DNA of 59,790 bases from Clostridia bacterium (GCA_017453205.1 JAFTKO010000006.1:1-59790), one strand, 5' to 3'. Shown: positions 50,648 to 59,589, counted from the first letter of the stretch. Numbers and translations: made by a program. The notes: generated from the letters alone by a model not told the origin.

Positions 50648-50694
50648 AAAAAAGCCGATCTTTTCCTTTCCAAACGGAATAGATCGGCTTTTTT
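50648..50694. terminator. Bidirectional terminator after the nucleotidyltransferase gene
   Basis: A perfect 14-bp stem (50648-50661 with 50681-50694) begins with six A and ends with six T residues, so it works from either side. It may also end the - strand RNA that comes from the right. Confidence 0.88.
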
Positions 50695-50700
50695 CTGTCT

Positions 50701-50820
50701 AAAATAAAAATTGCACACCTTGACCGCTTGAGCGCAGGGATGCCATGAGATTGGCATTTCGCAAAAACAGAATGTTGGTGTGCAAAAAAGGGGAACCTGA
50801 CAGACGATTGCCCGTCAGCA
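50701..50820 (-). ncRNA. Candidate structured small RNA, about 120 bases
   Basis: A sigma-A type promoter on the - strand (50855-50827) would start an RNA near 50820. The RNA begins with a CTGAC/GTCAG hairpin and then has a 9-bp closing stem (TTGCACACC pairing with GGTGTGCAA, 50783-50775 with 50719-50711). An inner 6-bp hairpin (ATGCCA with TGGCAT) lies inside it. On the - strand the closing stem is followed by TTTTTATTTT, like a terminator. There is no reading frame of note inside it. I could not match it to 6S RNA, SRP RNA or another named family from memory. Confidence 0.55.
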
Positions 50821-50826
50821 CATAAT

Positions 50827-50855
50827 ATTATACCTCAAAACTTGCGATTTGTAAA
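50827..50855 (-). promoter_or_regulatory. Promoter of the candidate small RNA
   Basis: On the - strand TTTACA (50855-50850) and TATAAT (50832-50827) are separated by 17 bases. No protein gene follows on that strand before the 50.65 kb terminator. Confidence 0.7.
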
Positions 50856-51031
50856 TATTCAATTGTGACGAAAATCGGCAAAAATTTTTGTGAAAAAGGT
50901 ATGAAATAGAAATTTGCTATTGTTTGGATTAAAATTTTGTGATATTTTACGATGGACATACATGTCGCACATTCATCGGGAAGTGCCGAAGGATGCGAAT
51001 GAAATTTTTTTTGAAAAAATGAAAAAAACTC

Positions 51032-51060
51032 TTGACAAACGGGAAAAGATGGTGTATAAT
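51032..51060 (+). promoter_or_regulatory. Consensus sigma-A promoter of infC-rpmI-rplT
   Basis: TTGACA (51032-51037) and TATAAT (51055-51060) are perfect and separated by 17 bases. The leader before infC is about 158 bases long. Confidence 0.92.
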
Positions 51061-51066
51061 ATTCGA

Positions 51067-51224
51067 GTAAAACAAAGCAGAGCGCTCCGCTCTCACCCAT
51101 ACACCGGTTGTGATATGGGTTGATATCTTTCTTTTCCCTCGCTCAGTTTATGTCGAGGAAAGGGTAGCCGTGCGGAGATCTATGTCTTTGTACGGTATTT
51201 TTTTTCGCTTGGAGGTGTTGAACT
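51067..51224 (+). promoter_or_regulatory. Structured leader of infC-rpmI-rplT with terminator-like end
   Basis: Four hairpins are visible in order: 51079-51093 (6 bp), 51095-51120 (7 bp), 51131-51163 (10 pairs with a bulge) and 51168-51195 (6 pairs with one G-U), the last followed by TATTTTTTTT. This resembles the attenuating L20 or L13-type leaders found upstream of infC in Firmicutes. Which ribosomal protein or signal acts on it is not shown by the sequence. Confidence 0.65.
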
Positions 51225-51749
51225 ATTAGCGCGAAAGACAAAGAAAACCTGCTCAATGAGGAGATCAACGTAAAAGAAGTACGCCTAATCGGTGCCGACG
51301 GCGAGACTCTTGGCATCATGAGTTCCGCAAAGGCATTGGAAATGGCATATGACCGCGGCTTGGATCTGGTCATGATGGCGGCACAGGCAACTCCGCCCGT
51401 GTGCAAGATCATGGACTACGGCAAATTCCGTTTTGAACGCGATAAGCGCGAGAAGGAAGCCAAAAAGAAACAGCAGACCGTGGAGCTCAAGGAAATTCAG
51501 CTTTCCTGCCGCATCGACACGCATGACTTTGAGACTAAGGTCAAGCACGCGTTGCGCTTTTTGTCCGAAGGAAACAAGGTTCGTGTCGTTATGAGATTTA
51601 AAGGACGTGAAATGAGCCATATGCACATCGGCCGCGAGGTCCTCGAAAAGTTTGAGAACGCTTGCGCGGAGTTCGGAACCGTTGATAAAAAGCCGGTATT
51701 GGACGGCAGATTCATGAGTATGGTGATTTCACCTGTCAAAGCCAAATAA
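51225..51749 (+). CDS. infC: Translation initiation factor IF-3, AUU start codon
   Basis: This 174-residue protein matches the usual IF-3 length. The start is ATT at 51225: GGAGG at 51211-51215 precedes it by nine bases, the frame from here carries LLNEEINVKEVRLIGADGE, and the first ATG in frame (51318) would remove the first 31 residues of the N-terminal domain. AUU starts in infC are a known autoregulatory device, since IF-3 itself rejects them. The C-terminal part has the family segments ELKEIQLSCRIDTHDFETK and RFKGREMSHMHIGREVL. It controls start-codon fidelity on the 30S subunit. Confidence 0.95.
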   Translation: MSAKDKENLLNEEINVKEVRLIGADGETLGIMSSAKALEMAYDRGLDLVMMAAQATPPVCKIMDYGKFRFERDKREKEAKKKQQTVELKEIQLSCRIDTHDFETKVKHALRFLSEGNKVRVVMRFKGREMSHMHIGREVLEKFENACAEFGTVDKKPVLDGRFMSMVISPVKAK

Positions 51750-51848
51750 TTCGGCACGCGAAACGTGCGGTCATCCACAAGGGAGAATCGCAAAACAAGA
51801 TCTTCGGCAACATCCAAATGCCGAAAAATGAGAAAAGGAGTTTTTAAA

Positions 51849-52040
51849 ATGGGAAAGATCAAGACACATAAGGCGTCCGCCAAAAGATTTTCCGTTACCG
51901 CCAACGGTAAGGTAAAAATGTTCCACAGCTCTCACCGTCATAAGACCGGTAACAAGAGCGCAAAGAGACTCAGACATCTGCGTTCCAGCACCATGGTGCA
52001 GGGTAAGATGGCAGAGAACCTGAAGACGTTGGTTCATTGA
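51849..52040 (+). CDS. rpmI: 50S ribosomal protein L35
   Basis: This 63-residue protein begins MGKIKTHKASAKRFSVTANG and ends KTLVH, the usual L35 sequence, very basic with RRL-like motifs. AAAAGGAG precedes the ATG at normal spacing. An upstream ATG in the same frame at 51765 is not expected in this family. It lies between infC and rplT in the standard order. Confidence 0.97.
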   Translation: MGKIKTHKASAKRFSVTANGKVKMFHSSHRHKTGNKSAKRLRHLRSSTMVQGKMAENLKTLVH

Positions 52041-52066
52041 TTTAAGAGAAACGGAGGATATGAAAA

Positions 52067-52420
52067 ATGGCAAGAGTTAAGGGCGCAATGATGACGCGCA
52101 AGAGAAGAAAGTCGATGCTCAAGGCAGCCAAGGGCTACTGGGGCGCAAAATCCAAGCATTTCAAGATGGCGAAAGAAGCCGTCATGAAGAGCGGCAACTA
52201 TGCTTTCGCCGGCAGAAAGATGAAGAAGAGAGACTTCCGTTCTCTCTGGATCACCAGAATTTCCGCACAGGCAAAGGTCAACGGTATGAACTATTCTACG
52301 TTCATGCACGGACTCAAGAAGGCGGGTATCAACCTCAACCGCAAGATGCTGGCTGAGTTGGCTGTTTCCGATAAGGAAGCCTTTGCTGCACTCTGCGCAC
52401 AGGCGAAAGCGGCTCTTTGA
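52067..52420 (+). CDS. rplT: 50S ribosomal protein L20
   Basis: This 117-residue protein contains [20 protein letters not shown] and [20 protein letters not shown], the L20 signature. It is the last gene of the infC operon. L20 proteins bind 23S rRNA early in assembly and in some species repress their own operon through a leader structure, which the structured leader at 51067-51224 would allow here. Confidence 0.98.
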   Translation: MARVKGAMMTRKRRKSMLKAAKGYWGAKSKHFKMAKEAVMKSGNYAFAGRKMKKRDFRSLWITRISAQAKVNGMNYSTFMHGLKKAGINLNRKMLAELAVSDKEAFAALCAQAKAAL

Positions 52421-52432
52421 TCCGAACAATCG

Positions 52433-52459
52433 AAAACCCGATGGTTTCATCGGGTTTTT
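52433..52459 (+). terminator. Terminator after rplT
   Basis: A perfect 11-bp stem (52433-52443 with 52448-52458) and GTTT loop end in a T-run, 12 bases after the stop codon. Confidence 0.88.
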
Positions 52460-52527
52460 GTCATAGATAGAGATGTTTGAAAGTGGCTTAAAAAGCCCGA
52501 AAATCGACAAAAAGGAGGGCGTTTTTG

Positions 52528-53379
52528 ATGGATGCAAACTGTGAGATCATCCGTTCGAGACAGAACCGAACCGTGGTGGAGCTGTGTAAGCTCTCCGACA
52601 AAAAGGCGCGTGAAGCAACGAAAGCTTTCCGCTTTGACGGGATCAAGCTGTTTGAGGAAGCTGTCCGAAAGCACCTCGAGGTCACGCTGGTCGCGCTGCG
52701 CGAATCGAATGCCGCGCGTTTGACCGAACAGCTTTCCCAAAAACTCGGAAGAGCAGCTTTTGACGGTGTCGGACGGGTTTTGGTGCTCTCCGACGAGCTT
52801 TTTGATAAAATTTCTGAAGAAAAATCGCCCGAAGGCATCATCAGTATCGCAAAATATATTGACAAATTCCAAAAAAATGTTACAATATATAATAGCGCGG
52901 AATTTTTTGAGATGAAAAACGAGCGCATCGTTCTTTTGGAATCTGTGCGCGATCCCGTCAACATCGGCGCGATCATCCGCAGTGCCGCTGCCATCGGTGC
53001 GGACCGTTTGATCATCAGTGCCGACTGTGCCGACATTTACAATCCCCGCGCGGTGCGTGCGTCGATGGGAACGCTGTTTGACCAACGCATCGACCGTGTC
53101 AACGATCTCCCCGCTGCCATCCGAGGCTTGCGCGAGAGCGGGCGCCGTGTATTTGCGGCGGCGCTGAACGATAAGGCGGAGCGCTTGGGGAGCTTTCCCC
53201 TGCGGGACGGTGACTGTGTGGTCATCGGCAACGAGGGGCACGGACTCTCTGACGAGACGGTTGCGGCTTGTGACGGCAGTGTCATCATTCCGATGACCGA
53301 CCGCGCCGAGTCCTTCAATGCTGCAGTGGCGGCGTCGATTTTGATGTGGGAGTTTATCGGGCAAAAACGAACTTTTTAA
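52528..53379 (+). CDS. SpoU/TrmH family RNA 2'-O-methyltransferase
   Basis: This protein of about 283 residues has an N-terminal RNA-binding domain (residues 1-105) and a SPOUT catalytic domain. The knotted-fold motifs are VNIGAIIRSAAAIGAD, VVIGNEGHGLSDE and IPMTDRAESFNAAVAASIL. It should methylate 2'-OH of a tRNA or rRNA nucleotide; the target is unknown, since RlmB, TrmH and YsgA types share this pattern. The ATG at 52528 follows AAGGAGGGC. Location behind infC-rpmI-rplT is common in Firmicutes. Confidence 0.88.
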   Translation: MDANCEIIRSRQNRTVVELCKLSDKKAREATKAFRFDGIKLFEEAVRKHLEVTLVALRESNAARLTEQLSQKLGRAAFDGVGRVLVLSDELFDKISEEKSPEGIISIAKYIDKFQKNVTIYNSAEFFEMKNERIVLLESVRDPVNIGAIIRSAAAIGADRLIISADCADIYNPRAVRASMGTLFDQRIDRVNDLPAAIRGLRESGRRVFAAALNDKAERLGSFPLRDGDCVVIGNEGHGLSDETVAACDGSVIIPMTDRAESFNAAVAASILMWEFIGQKRTF

Positions 53380-53415
53380 AATTCGATCAAGGTTTATTCG
53401 GAAAGGAGCGACAAC

Positions 53416-54738
53416 ATGAAACAGAAAGAGATGCTGTTTTGGATATGGCTTTCGGAAAAGCTGGGCGCGGCAAACCGCGATTTTTCCAAACTCATCAAGC
53501 TTTACGACAATCCTTACGAGCTGTTTCACGCGGAGGACGCCGAGCTCGAGCGGATCGAGGGCATCACACCGCGTACCGTTTCGGTCCTATCGGATAAAAG
53601 CTTGGAGCATGCCACCGCGATACTTGACGAGTGCGAGCGCCTTGGCATCGGCATCCTCCCGTATCACGATGCGCTTTATCCGCGCGCTTTGCGTGAGCTC
53701 TGTCAGCCGCCCTCGGTGCTGTATTACCTCGGAGATCCGACCATGCTGAACACATCGCTTTGCATCGGTATGGTGGGAACGCGCCGCATGAGTGAATACG
53801 GGCTTCGGCGTGCGTATAAACTATCCTATGAGCTTGCCTCGGTCGGGGCGGTCGTCGTCAGCGGAATGGCGTCCGGCATCGACGGTGTCTCTGCGGCTGC
53901 CGCAATTGCCGCGGGGGGCAAGACGGCGGCGGTGCTCGGTTGCGGTCTTGATGTGGTTTACCCCAAGCATCACAAGGGCTTGATGCATGAGATCGGCAAA
54001 AAGGGACTGTTGCTTTCCGAATACCCGCCCGGGACGCGTCCCAATCATTATCATTTTCCCATCCGCAACCGTATCATCAGCGGGCTCGCACAGGGCACCG
54101 TGGTGGTCGAGGCGGGGATGGGGAGCGGGTCTTTGATCACGGCAAAGGACGCGATCCTGCAAGGCAAGGATGTGTTCACCGTGCCCGCCAACGTCGGTAC
54201 TCCCGGCGCCGAGGGGACAAACGGGCTCTTGCGCGACGGTGCGCATCCCGTGTTGCAGACCGGGGATATCCTTACCCATTACCGCTATCTCTACGCGGAT
54301 ATGCTGGATATGAAAAAGCTGTCCGACGCCGAACAAAAGTCGATGGCGGATCTGCGCTACTTGGCAAGACTCGGCGTGATCGAGCTGACCGAACGCACAG
54401 AGCCGAGACCGACCGAGCAACCCGCGGCGGGTTCCAAGCCCCGGCGTGCGACAAGAAACAAGCCTTCCTCCCGAGAGACGGCGGAAGACACGCGGGAGCA
54501 CGCGCCAAGTGCACCCGCGACAGAGAACAGACATGAGCAGACGCCCGATGAGATCCTTCGGTCCTTGTCACCGATCCAACTGGCGATCCTGCAAGCGATC
54601 CCCGATGACCGCGCGGTCACGGCGGACGCACTCAGCGGCATGGGATACCCTTACGGGGATCTGATCGCCGCACTGACGATGCTTGAGATCCTGGGGCTGA
54701 TCCAAAAGCTCCCGGGTGCATTATATACGAAATCCTGA
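53416..54738 (+). CDS. dprA: DNA processing protein DprA
   Basis: This 440-residue protein has an N-terminal helical region (ELERIEGITPRTVSVL), the Rossmann core with GMVGTRRMSEYG, VVSGMASGIDGVSAAAAIA and EAGMGSGSLITAKDA, a low-complexity linker (about 345-380), and a C-terminal winged-helix domain (LSPIQLAILQAIPDD). DprA loads RecA on incoming single strands during transformation and is widespread also in non-competent species. It stands alone with a SpoU methyltransferase before it and topA after it, a common Firmicutes order. Confidence 0.95.
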   Translation: MKQKEMLFWIWLSEKLGAANRDFSKLIKLYDNPYELFHAEDAELERIEGITPRTVSVLSDKSLEHATAILDECERLGIGILPYHDALYPRALRELCQPPSVLYYLGDPTMLNTSLCIGMVGTRRMSEYGLRRAYKLSYELASVGAVVVSGMASGIDGVSAAAAIAAGGKTAAVLGCGLDVVYPKHHKGLMHEIGKKGLLLSEYPPGTRPNHYHFPIRNRIISGLAQGTVVVEAGMGSGSLITAKDAILQGKDVFTVPANVGTPGAEGTNGLLRDGAHPVLQTGDILTHYRYLYADMLDMKKLSDAEQKSMADLRYLARLGVIELTERTEPRPTEQPAAGSKPRRATRNKPSSRETAEDTREHAPSAPATENRHEQTPDEILRSLSPIQLAILQAIPDDRAVTADALSGMGYPYGDLIAALTMLEILGLIQKLPGALYTKS

Positions 54739-54758
54739 TTTGAAGAAAGGAATTGCAA

Positions 54759-57080
54759 ATGGCACACAATCTGGTGATACTCGAGTCTCCCTCCAAGGCG
54801 TTGACCGTAAAGGGATATCTCGGAACCAACTACAAGGTGATCGCTTCTTTCGGCCACGTCCGCGACCTTCCCAAAAGCTCGCTCGGTGTGGACATCGAAA
54901 ACGATTTTGAGGCGCACTATATCAATATTCGAGGCAAAGGCGATCTGATCAAGGAGATCCGCAAGGAGGCAAAGGCGGCGGGCAAGATCTATCTTGCGAC
55001 CGACCCCGACCGCGAGGGAGAAGCCATCGCATGGCATCTCTCCGCGGCTCTCGGGATCCCGCTGGAAAAAACACAGCGTATCTGCTTTAACGAGGTGACC
55101 AAGACCGCCGTCAAAGCCGCGATCAAAAATCCGCGTCAGATCGACATGAACCTGGTCAATTCTCAGCAAACGCGCCGTATCCTCGACCGTATCCTCGGCT
55201 ACAAGCTCAGCCCTCTGCTTTGGAAGAATGTCAAGAGCGGGCTCAGCGCGGGGCGTGTACAGTCGGTGGCGACGCGCATCATCGTCGAGCGCGAGGAAAA
55301 GATCCGCGCCTTTGTTCCCGTGGAATACTGGTCGATCGACTCGATGCTCTACGGCCCCGAGGGGAAGCGCTTCGTCGTTCACTTTTGGGGTGACAAAAAC
55401 GGAAAAATGCGCCTAAACAACGAGGGCGAGGCACAAGCGGTGGCAAACGCCGTCAACGGCAAGGAATACACCGTGCAGGCCGTCAAAAAGGCGGCAAGAC
55501 ACAAAACCCCCGCGGCGCCCTTTACCACATCGTCGCTCCAACAGGAGGCGTTCCGCAAGCTGGGCTTCCAATCGCAACGCACCATGAAAGTGGCGCAGGA
55601 GCTGTACGAAGGTGTCAACCTCGGCTCCGAGTTTGGCGGTGTGCAAGGTTTGATCACCTACATGCGTACCGACTCGGTTCGTATCTCCACCGACGCACAG
55701 GAGAGCGCGCGTGAGTTCATCAAGCAAAAGTACGGCGAGGAGTATTGTCCCGAGGTGCCGCGTAACTTTAAGACCAAGGCGGGCGCGCAGGACGCACACG
55801 AAGCCATCCGTCCCGCACGCGTCGATCTCGAGCCGCAACGCATTCGCAAGCAACTGACAAACGATCAGTTCAAACTTTATAAATTGATCTGGGAGTGCTT
55901 TATCGCCAGCCAAATGGAGTCCGCCGTGCTCGATACCATTACCATTGATTTCGTTTGCGCGGGCTATGTGTTCCGCACCAGCGGTTATTCGGTTCATTTC
56001 CCGGGCTATATGGCGGTCTACGAGCAGAGCGAGGAGGAGTCGAGCAAGAGCGCCGACGACCCCGCCGAGGTCAAGGACATCCGTTTGCCCGAGCTTTCGC
56101 AAGGACAGTCGCTCAAGGCCGATGACGCCAACTTGATGCAACACTTTACCGAGCCCCCCGTGCGCTACAACGACGCGTCGCTGATCCAAATGCTGAAGGA
56201 TCTGGACATCGGGCGTCCGAGTACCTACGTTGCCATCATTTCCACCATCCTCTCACGCAACTACGTCAAGCGCGAGGGCAAGGCGTTTGTTCCCACTCCC
56301 TTGGGGGAGGTCACAAACAAGCTGATGTTGGAGAATTTCTCAGGCATCGTCGATTACGGCTTTACCGCCGAGATGGAAAACGACCTTGATAAGATCGAGG
56401 AGGGCGACGCCACGATGCTCGAGGTGCTCAAGGACTTTTGGAAGGACTTTTCGGTACAGCTCGAGAAAGCCGAAAAGACCATTGGCGAGAATACCATTGA
56501 GGTACCGCCCGAGGAGACCGACATCATTTGCGATAAGTGCGGCAGCCGCATGGTGGTCCGCAACGGGCGCTTCGGCAAATTTGCCGCATGCCCCAACTAT
56601 CCCACCTGCCGCAATACCAAGCCTCTGACTGCCGCTGCAAGCACCGAAACCAACGGGGAGGGCGACAAGGAGGACGAGAGCAAAAAGGCACCTGTCATCG
56701 CTGATTTCAAATGCGAAAAATGCGGCTCCGATATGGTGCTCCGTAGCGGTAAATTCGGCAGCTTTTACGCTTGCAGTCAGTATCCCAAGTGCAAGTTTAC
56801 CAAGGCACGCGTGCGTGAGACGGGCGTGAATTGCCCCAAGTGCGGTTCCAAGATCGTTACCAAGTTCGGGCGCAACCACACCGTGTTTTACAGCTGTGAA
56901 AAATACCCCGAGTGCGATTTTTCCTCATGGGATATGCCCACTGTCGAAACTTGCCCCGACTGCGGCAAGATGCTCTTCCGCAAAAAGGGAAAGAACCTGC
57001 TTGTCTGCCATGAAAGCGACTGTGGGTATTCGCGGGAGTTCAAGGATACCGAGAATACAACCGCTCCCGAGGAGCTGTAA
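54759..57080 (+). CDS. topA: DNA topoisomerase I (type IA)
   Basis: This 773-residue protein has the TOPRIM metal site LATDPDREGEAIAWHL near 79-94 and the active-site tyrosine Y301 in GLITYMRTDSVRIS. The C-terminus carries four zinc-ribbon-like cysteine quartets, from CDKCGSRMVV through CEKCGSDMVL and CPKCGSKIVT to CPDCGKMLFR, between residues about 590 and 760. It relaxes negative supercoils. ATG 54759 is preferred to the TTG two codons before. trmFO begins six bases after the stop. Confidence 0.97.
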   Translation: MAHNLVILESPSKALTVKGYLGTNYKVIASFGHVRDLPKSSLGVDIENDFEAHYINIRGKGDLIKEIRKEAKAAGKIYLATDPDREGEAIAWHLSAALGIPLEKTQRICFNEVTKTAVKAAIKNPRQIDMNLVNSQQTRRILDRILGYKLSPLLWKNVKSGLSAGRVQSVATRIIVEREEKIRAFVPVEYWSIDSMLYGPEGKRFVVHFWGDKNGKMRLNNEGEAQAVANAVNGKEYTVQAVKKAARHKTPAAPFTTSSLQQEAFRKLGFQSQRTMKVAQELYEGVNLGSEFGGVQGLITYMRTDSVRISTDAQESAREFIKQKYGEEYCPEVPRNFKTKAGAQDAHEAIRPARVDLEPQRIRKQLTNDQFKLYKLIWECFIASQMESAVLDTITIDFVCAGYVFRTSGYSVHFPGYMAVYEQSEEESSKSADDPAEVKDIRLPELSQGQSLKADDANLMQHFTEPPVRYNDASLIQMLKDLDIGRPSTYVAIISTILSRNYVKREGKAFVPTPLGEVTNKLMLENFSGIVDYGFTAEMENDLDKIEEGDATMLEVLKDFWKDFSVQLEKAEKTIGENTIEVPPEETDIICDKCGSRMVVRNGRFGKFAACPNYPTCRNTKPLTAAASTETNGEGDKEDESKKAPVIADFKCEKCGSDMVLRSGKFGSFYACSQYPKCKFTKARVRETGVNCPKCGSKIVTKFGRNHTVFYSCEKYPECDFSSWDMPTVETCPDCGKMLFRKKGKNLLVCHESDCGYSREFKDTENTTAPEEL

Positions 57081-57086
57081 GTCGAT

Positions 57087-58418
57087 ATGAGCGCAACGAT
57101 CGATATTTACGGCGCGGGACTTGCGGGCTGTGAGGCGGCTTGGCAAGCGGTAAAGCTTGGCGTCAAGGTTCGTCTTTTTGAGATGAAGCCGCAAAAATAT
57201 ACGCCAGCGCATCACAATCCCGCCTTTGCCGAGTTGGTTTGCTCCAACTCCCTGCGCTCGGACAGCACCTCCAACGCCGTGGGACTCTTAAAAGAGGAGA
57301 TGCGCCGCATGGGCTCCCTGATCATGGAGGCGGCAGACGCCACCCGCGTGCCCGCAGGCTCTGCCTTGGCGGTCGACCGCGTGCTGTTCTCACAGTATAT
57401 CACCGACCGCATCGTGTCCTGTCCCGACATCGAGGTGATTTCCGCCGAGAGAGACCGTGTGGATGCCGATACCGTTACGGTGATCGCCACAGGCCCCTTG
57501 ACCTCGGATCCGATGGCAACCTATATTTCCGAGACCTTGGGGTGCGGAAATCTGCACTTTTTTGACGCGGCGGCACCGATTGTGGATTTTTCCTCGATCA
57601 ACATGGATATCGCTTACTTTGCGTCGCGCTACGATAAGGGCGATGCCGACTATATCAACTGTCCCATGACCGAGGAGCAGTACGATGCCTTTTACAAGGC
57701 GCTGATCTCTGCCGAGGAGGCAACACTGAAGGACTTTGACCGCGAGAGCCAAAAATCGCTCAAGGTCTTTGAGGGCTGTATGCCCGTGGAGGTCATGGCA
57801 AAGCGCGGATATGACACACTGCGTTACGGACCGATGAAGCCTGTCGGTCTGATCGATCCGCGCGTGGGCAAGGAAGCCTACGCCGTGGTACAGCTCCGCA
57901 AGGAGAACCGCGAGGGCACCATGTTCAATTTGGTCGGCTTCCAAACGCACTTGACCTTTCCCGAACAGCGGCGTGTGTTCCGCATGATCCCCGGGCTCGA
58001 GAACGCCGAGTTTTTGCGCTACGGCGTCATGCACCGCAACACCTATCTCAATTCTCCCGACCTGCTGTCTCCCACCTACGCCATGCGCGAGCGTCCCAAC
58101 ATCTTTTTTGCGGGGCAGATGACCGGTGTGGAGGGCTACGTCGAGTCGGCGGGCAGCGGATTGGTCGCGGGACTGAACGCGGCGAGACGCGCCTTGGGCA
58201 AGGGAGAGTTGATCCTGCCCGAGGAAACCATGCTGGGTGCGATGGCGGCGTATGTCAGCCGCGGCGGCGTGGGTGCGTTTGCGCCGATGAACGCCAATTT
58301 CGGCATTGTTCCTCCGCTGGGCTACCGTGTAAAAGGCGGCAAAGCCGCAAAGAACGAAAAGCTCGCCGAGCGGGCGCTGGACGCAATCAAGGATTTTGGG
58401 ACAGGTTTTGAAAAATAA
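57087..58418 (+). CDS. trmFO: Folate-dependent tRNA (uracil-54-C5)-methyltransferase TrmFO
   Basis: This 443-residue flavoprotein has the FAD-binding IYGAGLAGCEAAWQAVKLG near residues 5-23 and the conserved HNPAFAELVCSNSLRSD, YGPMKPVGLIDPR and MTGVEGYVESAGSGLVAG segments. It methylates U54 of tRNA with methylenetetrahydrofolate. It is normal in length and content. GAGGAG inside the topA end serves as ribosome-binding site, with six bases between the genes. Confidence 0.97.
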   Translation: MSATIDIYGAGLAGCEAAWQAVKLGVKVRLFEMKPQKYTPAHHNPAFAELVCSNSLRSDSTSNAVGLLKEEMRRMGSLIMEAADATRVPAGSALAVDRVLFSQYITDRIVSCPDIEVISAERDRVDADTVTVIATGPLTSDPMATYISETLGCGNLHFFDAAAPIVDFSSINMDIAYFASRYDKGDADYINCPMTEEQYDAFYKALISAEEATLKDFDRESQKSLKVFEGCMPVEVMAKRGYDTLRYGPMKPVGLIDPRVGKEAYAVVQLRKENREGTMFNLVGFQTHLTFPEQRRVFRMIPGLENAEFLRYGVMHRNTYLNSPDLLSPTYAMRERPNIFFAGQMTGVEGYVESAGSGLVAGLNAARRALGKGELILPEETMLGAMAAYVSRGGVGAFAPMNANFGIVPPLGYRVKGGKAAKNEKLAERALDAIKDFGTGFEK

Positions 58419-58432
58419 CGCTGTCTCTACCG

Positions 58433-58471
58433 CTCCCTCTCAGCGTATCTTCGGGGCTTGTTGAGGGGGAG
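58433..58471 (+). promoter_or_regulatory. Hairpin that covers the plsX ribosome-binding site
   Basis: A 10-bp stem (58433-58442 with 58462-58471, one G-U pair) has a 19-base loop. Its 3' arm contains most of GGGGGAGGA (58465-58473), the strong Shine-Dalgarno for the ATG at 58480, so the stem would hide it. Confidence 0.6.
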
Positions 58472-58520
58472 GACATCAAATGTCCTTCAGAAATCACCGA
58501 TATCAAAAACAGTCAAAGGA

Positions 58521-58536
58521 CCGACGGTTCCGTCGG
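58521..58536 (+). promoter_or_regulatory. Short perfect hairpin in the plsX start region
   Basis: CCGACGG and CCGTCGG form a 7-bp stem with a TT loop between AAAGGA (58515-58520) and the ATG at 58546. Folding it would bring AAAGGA to an effective distance of about nine bases from that ATG. Confidence 0.5.
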
Positions 58537-58545
58537 AATTTACAT

Positions 58546-59589
58546 ATGAAAATTATAGTTGACGTCATGGGCGGCGACAACGCCCCCGAGGAGACCGTAA
58601 AGGGTGTCATTCAAGCGGCAGGCGAGCAGAATGCGGAGTTCGTTCTGGTCGGTAACCGAAACGACATCGAGCGGATCGCCAAGGAAAACGAATTTGATTT
58701 GAAAAATACCGAGATCGTCCATACCGAGGACGTGGTGTACATGGAGGACGATCCGATCTCCGTGGTGCGCACCAAGCCGAACTCGTCGATGGCGGTGGGA
58801 CTCAAAATGCTTGCCGAAGGAAAAGGCGATGCTTTTGTCAGCACGGGCAACACGGGCGCGCTCTTTACGGGCGCCACGCTCATCGTGCGCAAGGCAAAGG
58901 GAGTGCAACGCGCGGGCATCGGAACGGTGCTCCCGTGCAAAAATCCCGTTCTTCTGCTCGACACGGGTGCCAACGTCACCGTGACCGAGGAGAATTTGGA
59001 GCAATTTGCCATTATGGGATCGGCGTATATACACAAGATGTACGGCATCGAGCGTCCCCGTGTGGGACTTCTCAACAACGGTGCCGAGGAATGCAAGGGA
59101 ACCGAGCTCCAACGTGCGGCTTACAAGCGTTTGTCCGAGAACAAGGATATCAACTTTGTCGGAAACATCGAGGGCAGTGTGTTGCCGTTTGACGTTTGCG
59201 ACGTGCTTGTGACCGACGGCTTTACGGGCAATATTCTGCTCAAGAGCATCGAGGGAGTGGGCAAGCTGATGATGGGCATGCTCAAGGAAGCCTTTACCGC
59301 CTCTGCCGCTACCAAGCTTTCGTACCTGTTGGTCAAACCGCAGCTGCGCTCGATGAAAAAGGCGCTCGATCCCGCGGAGCACGGCGGCGCACCGATCCTC
59401 GGAATTGCAAAGCCGGTCATCAAGGCGCACGGCTCGTCCAACGCCAAGGCGTTTAAGAACGCCATCCGCCAAGCCATCGAGTTTGCGGGCTCGGGCGCGG
59501 TGGAAGAGCTGGAAAGAGCCGCACAGGCATTTGCCGAGCGCAAAAAAGCCGAACGCGAGGCAGCCAAGCAGGCGGCAAGCGAGGCTTGA
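58546..59589 (+). CDS. plsX: Phosphate acyltransferase PlsX
   Basis: This protein of 347 residues, from the ATG at 58546, begins MKIIVDVMGGDNAPEETVKG, exactly where the family usually starts. Internal segments NTGALFTGATLIVRKAKGVQ and LNNGAEECKGTELQRAAYKR match PlsX. It makes acyl phosphate from acyl-ACP for phosphatidic acid synthesis, at the membrane surface. The start is uncertain: an in-frame ATG at 58480 has a far stronger Shine-Dalgarno and would add 22 basic residues. A hairpin at 58433-58471 covers that site. The C-terminal tail of about 35 residues is Ala/Lys/Glu-rich. fabK- or acpP-type partners are not in view. Confidence 0.95.
   Translation: MKIIVDVMGGDNAPEETVKGVIQAAGEQNAEFVLVGNRNDIERIAKENEFDLKNTEIVHTEDVVYMEDDPISVVRTKPNSSMAVGLKMLAEGKGDAFVSTGNTGALFTGATLIVRKAKGVQRAGIGTVLPCKNPVLLLDTGANVTVTEENLEQFAIMGSAYIHKMYGIERPRVGLLNNGAEECKGTELQRAAYKRLSENKDINFVGNIEGSVLPFDVCDVLVTDGFTGNILLKSIEGVGKLMMGMLKEAFTASAATKLSYLLVKPQLRSMKKALDPAEHGGAPILGIAKPVIKAHGSSNAKAFKNAIRQAIEFAGSGAVEELERAAQAFAERKKAEREAAKQAASEA

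Noticed and set aside
51318-51749. IF-3 starting at the first ATG
   Set aside because: It would remove 31 residues of the conserved N-terminal domain and has no ribosome-binding site; the ATT at 51225 fits both.
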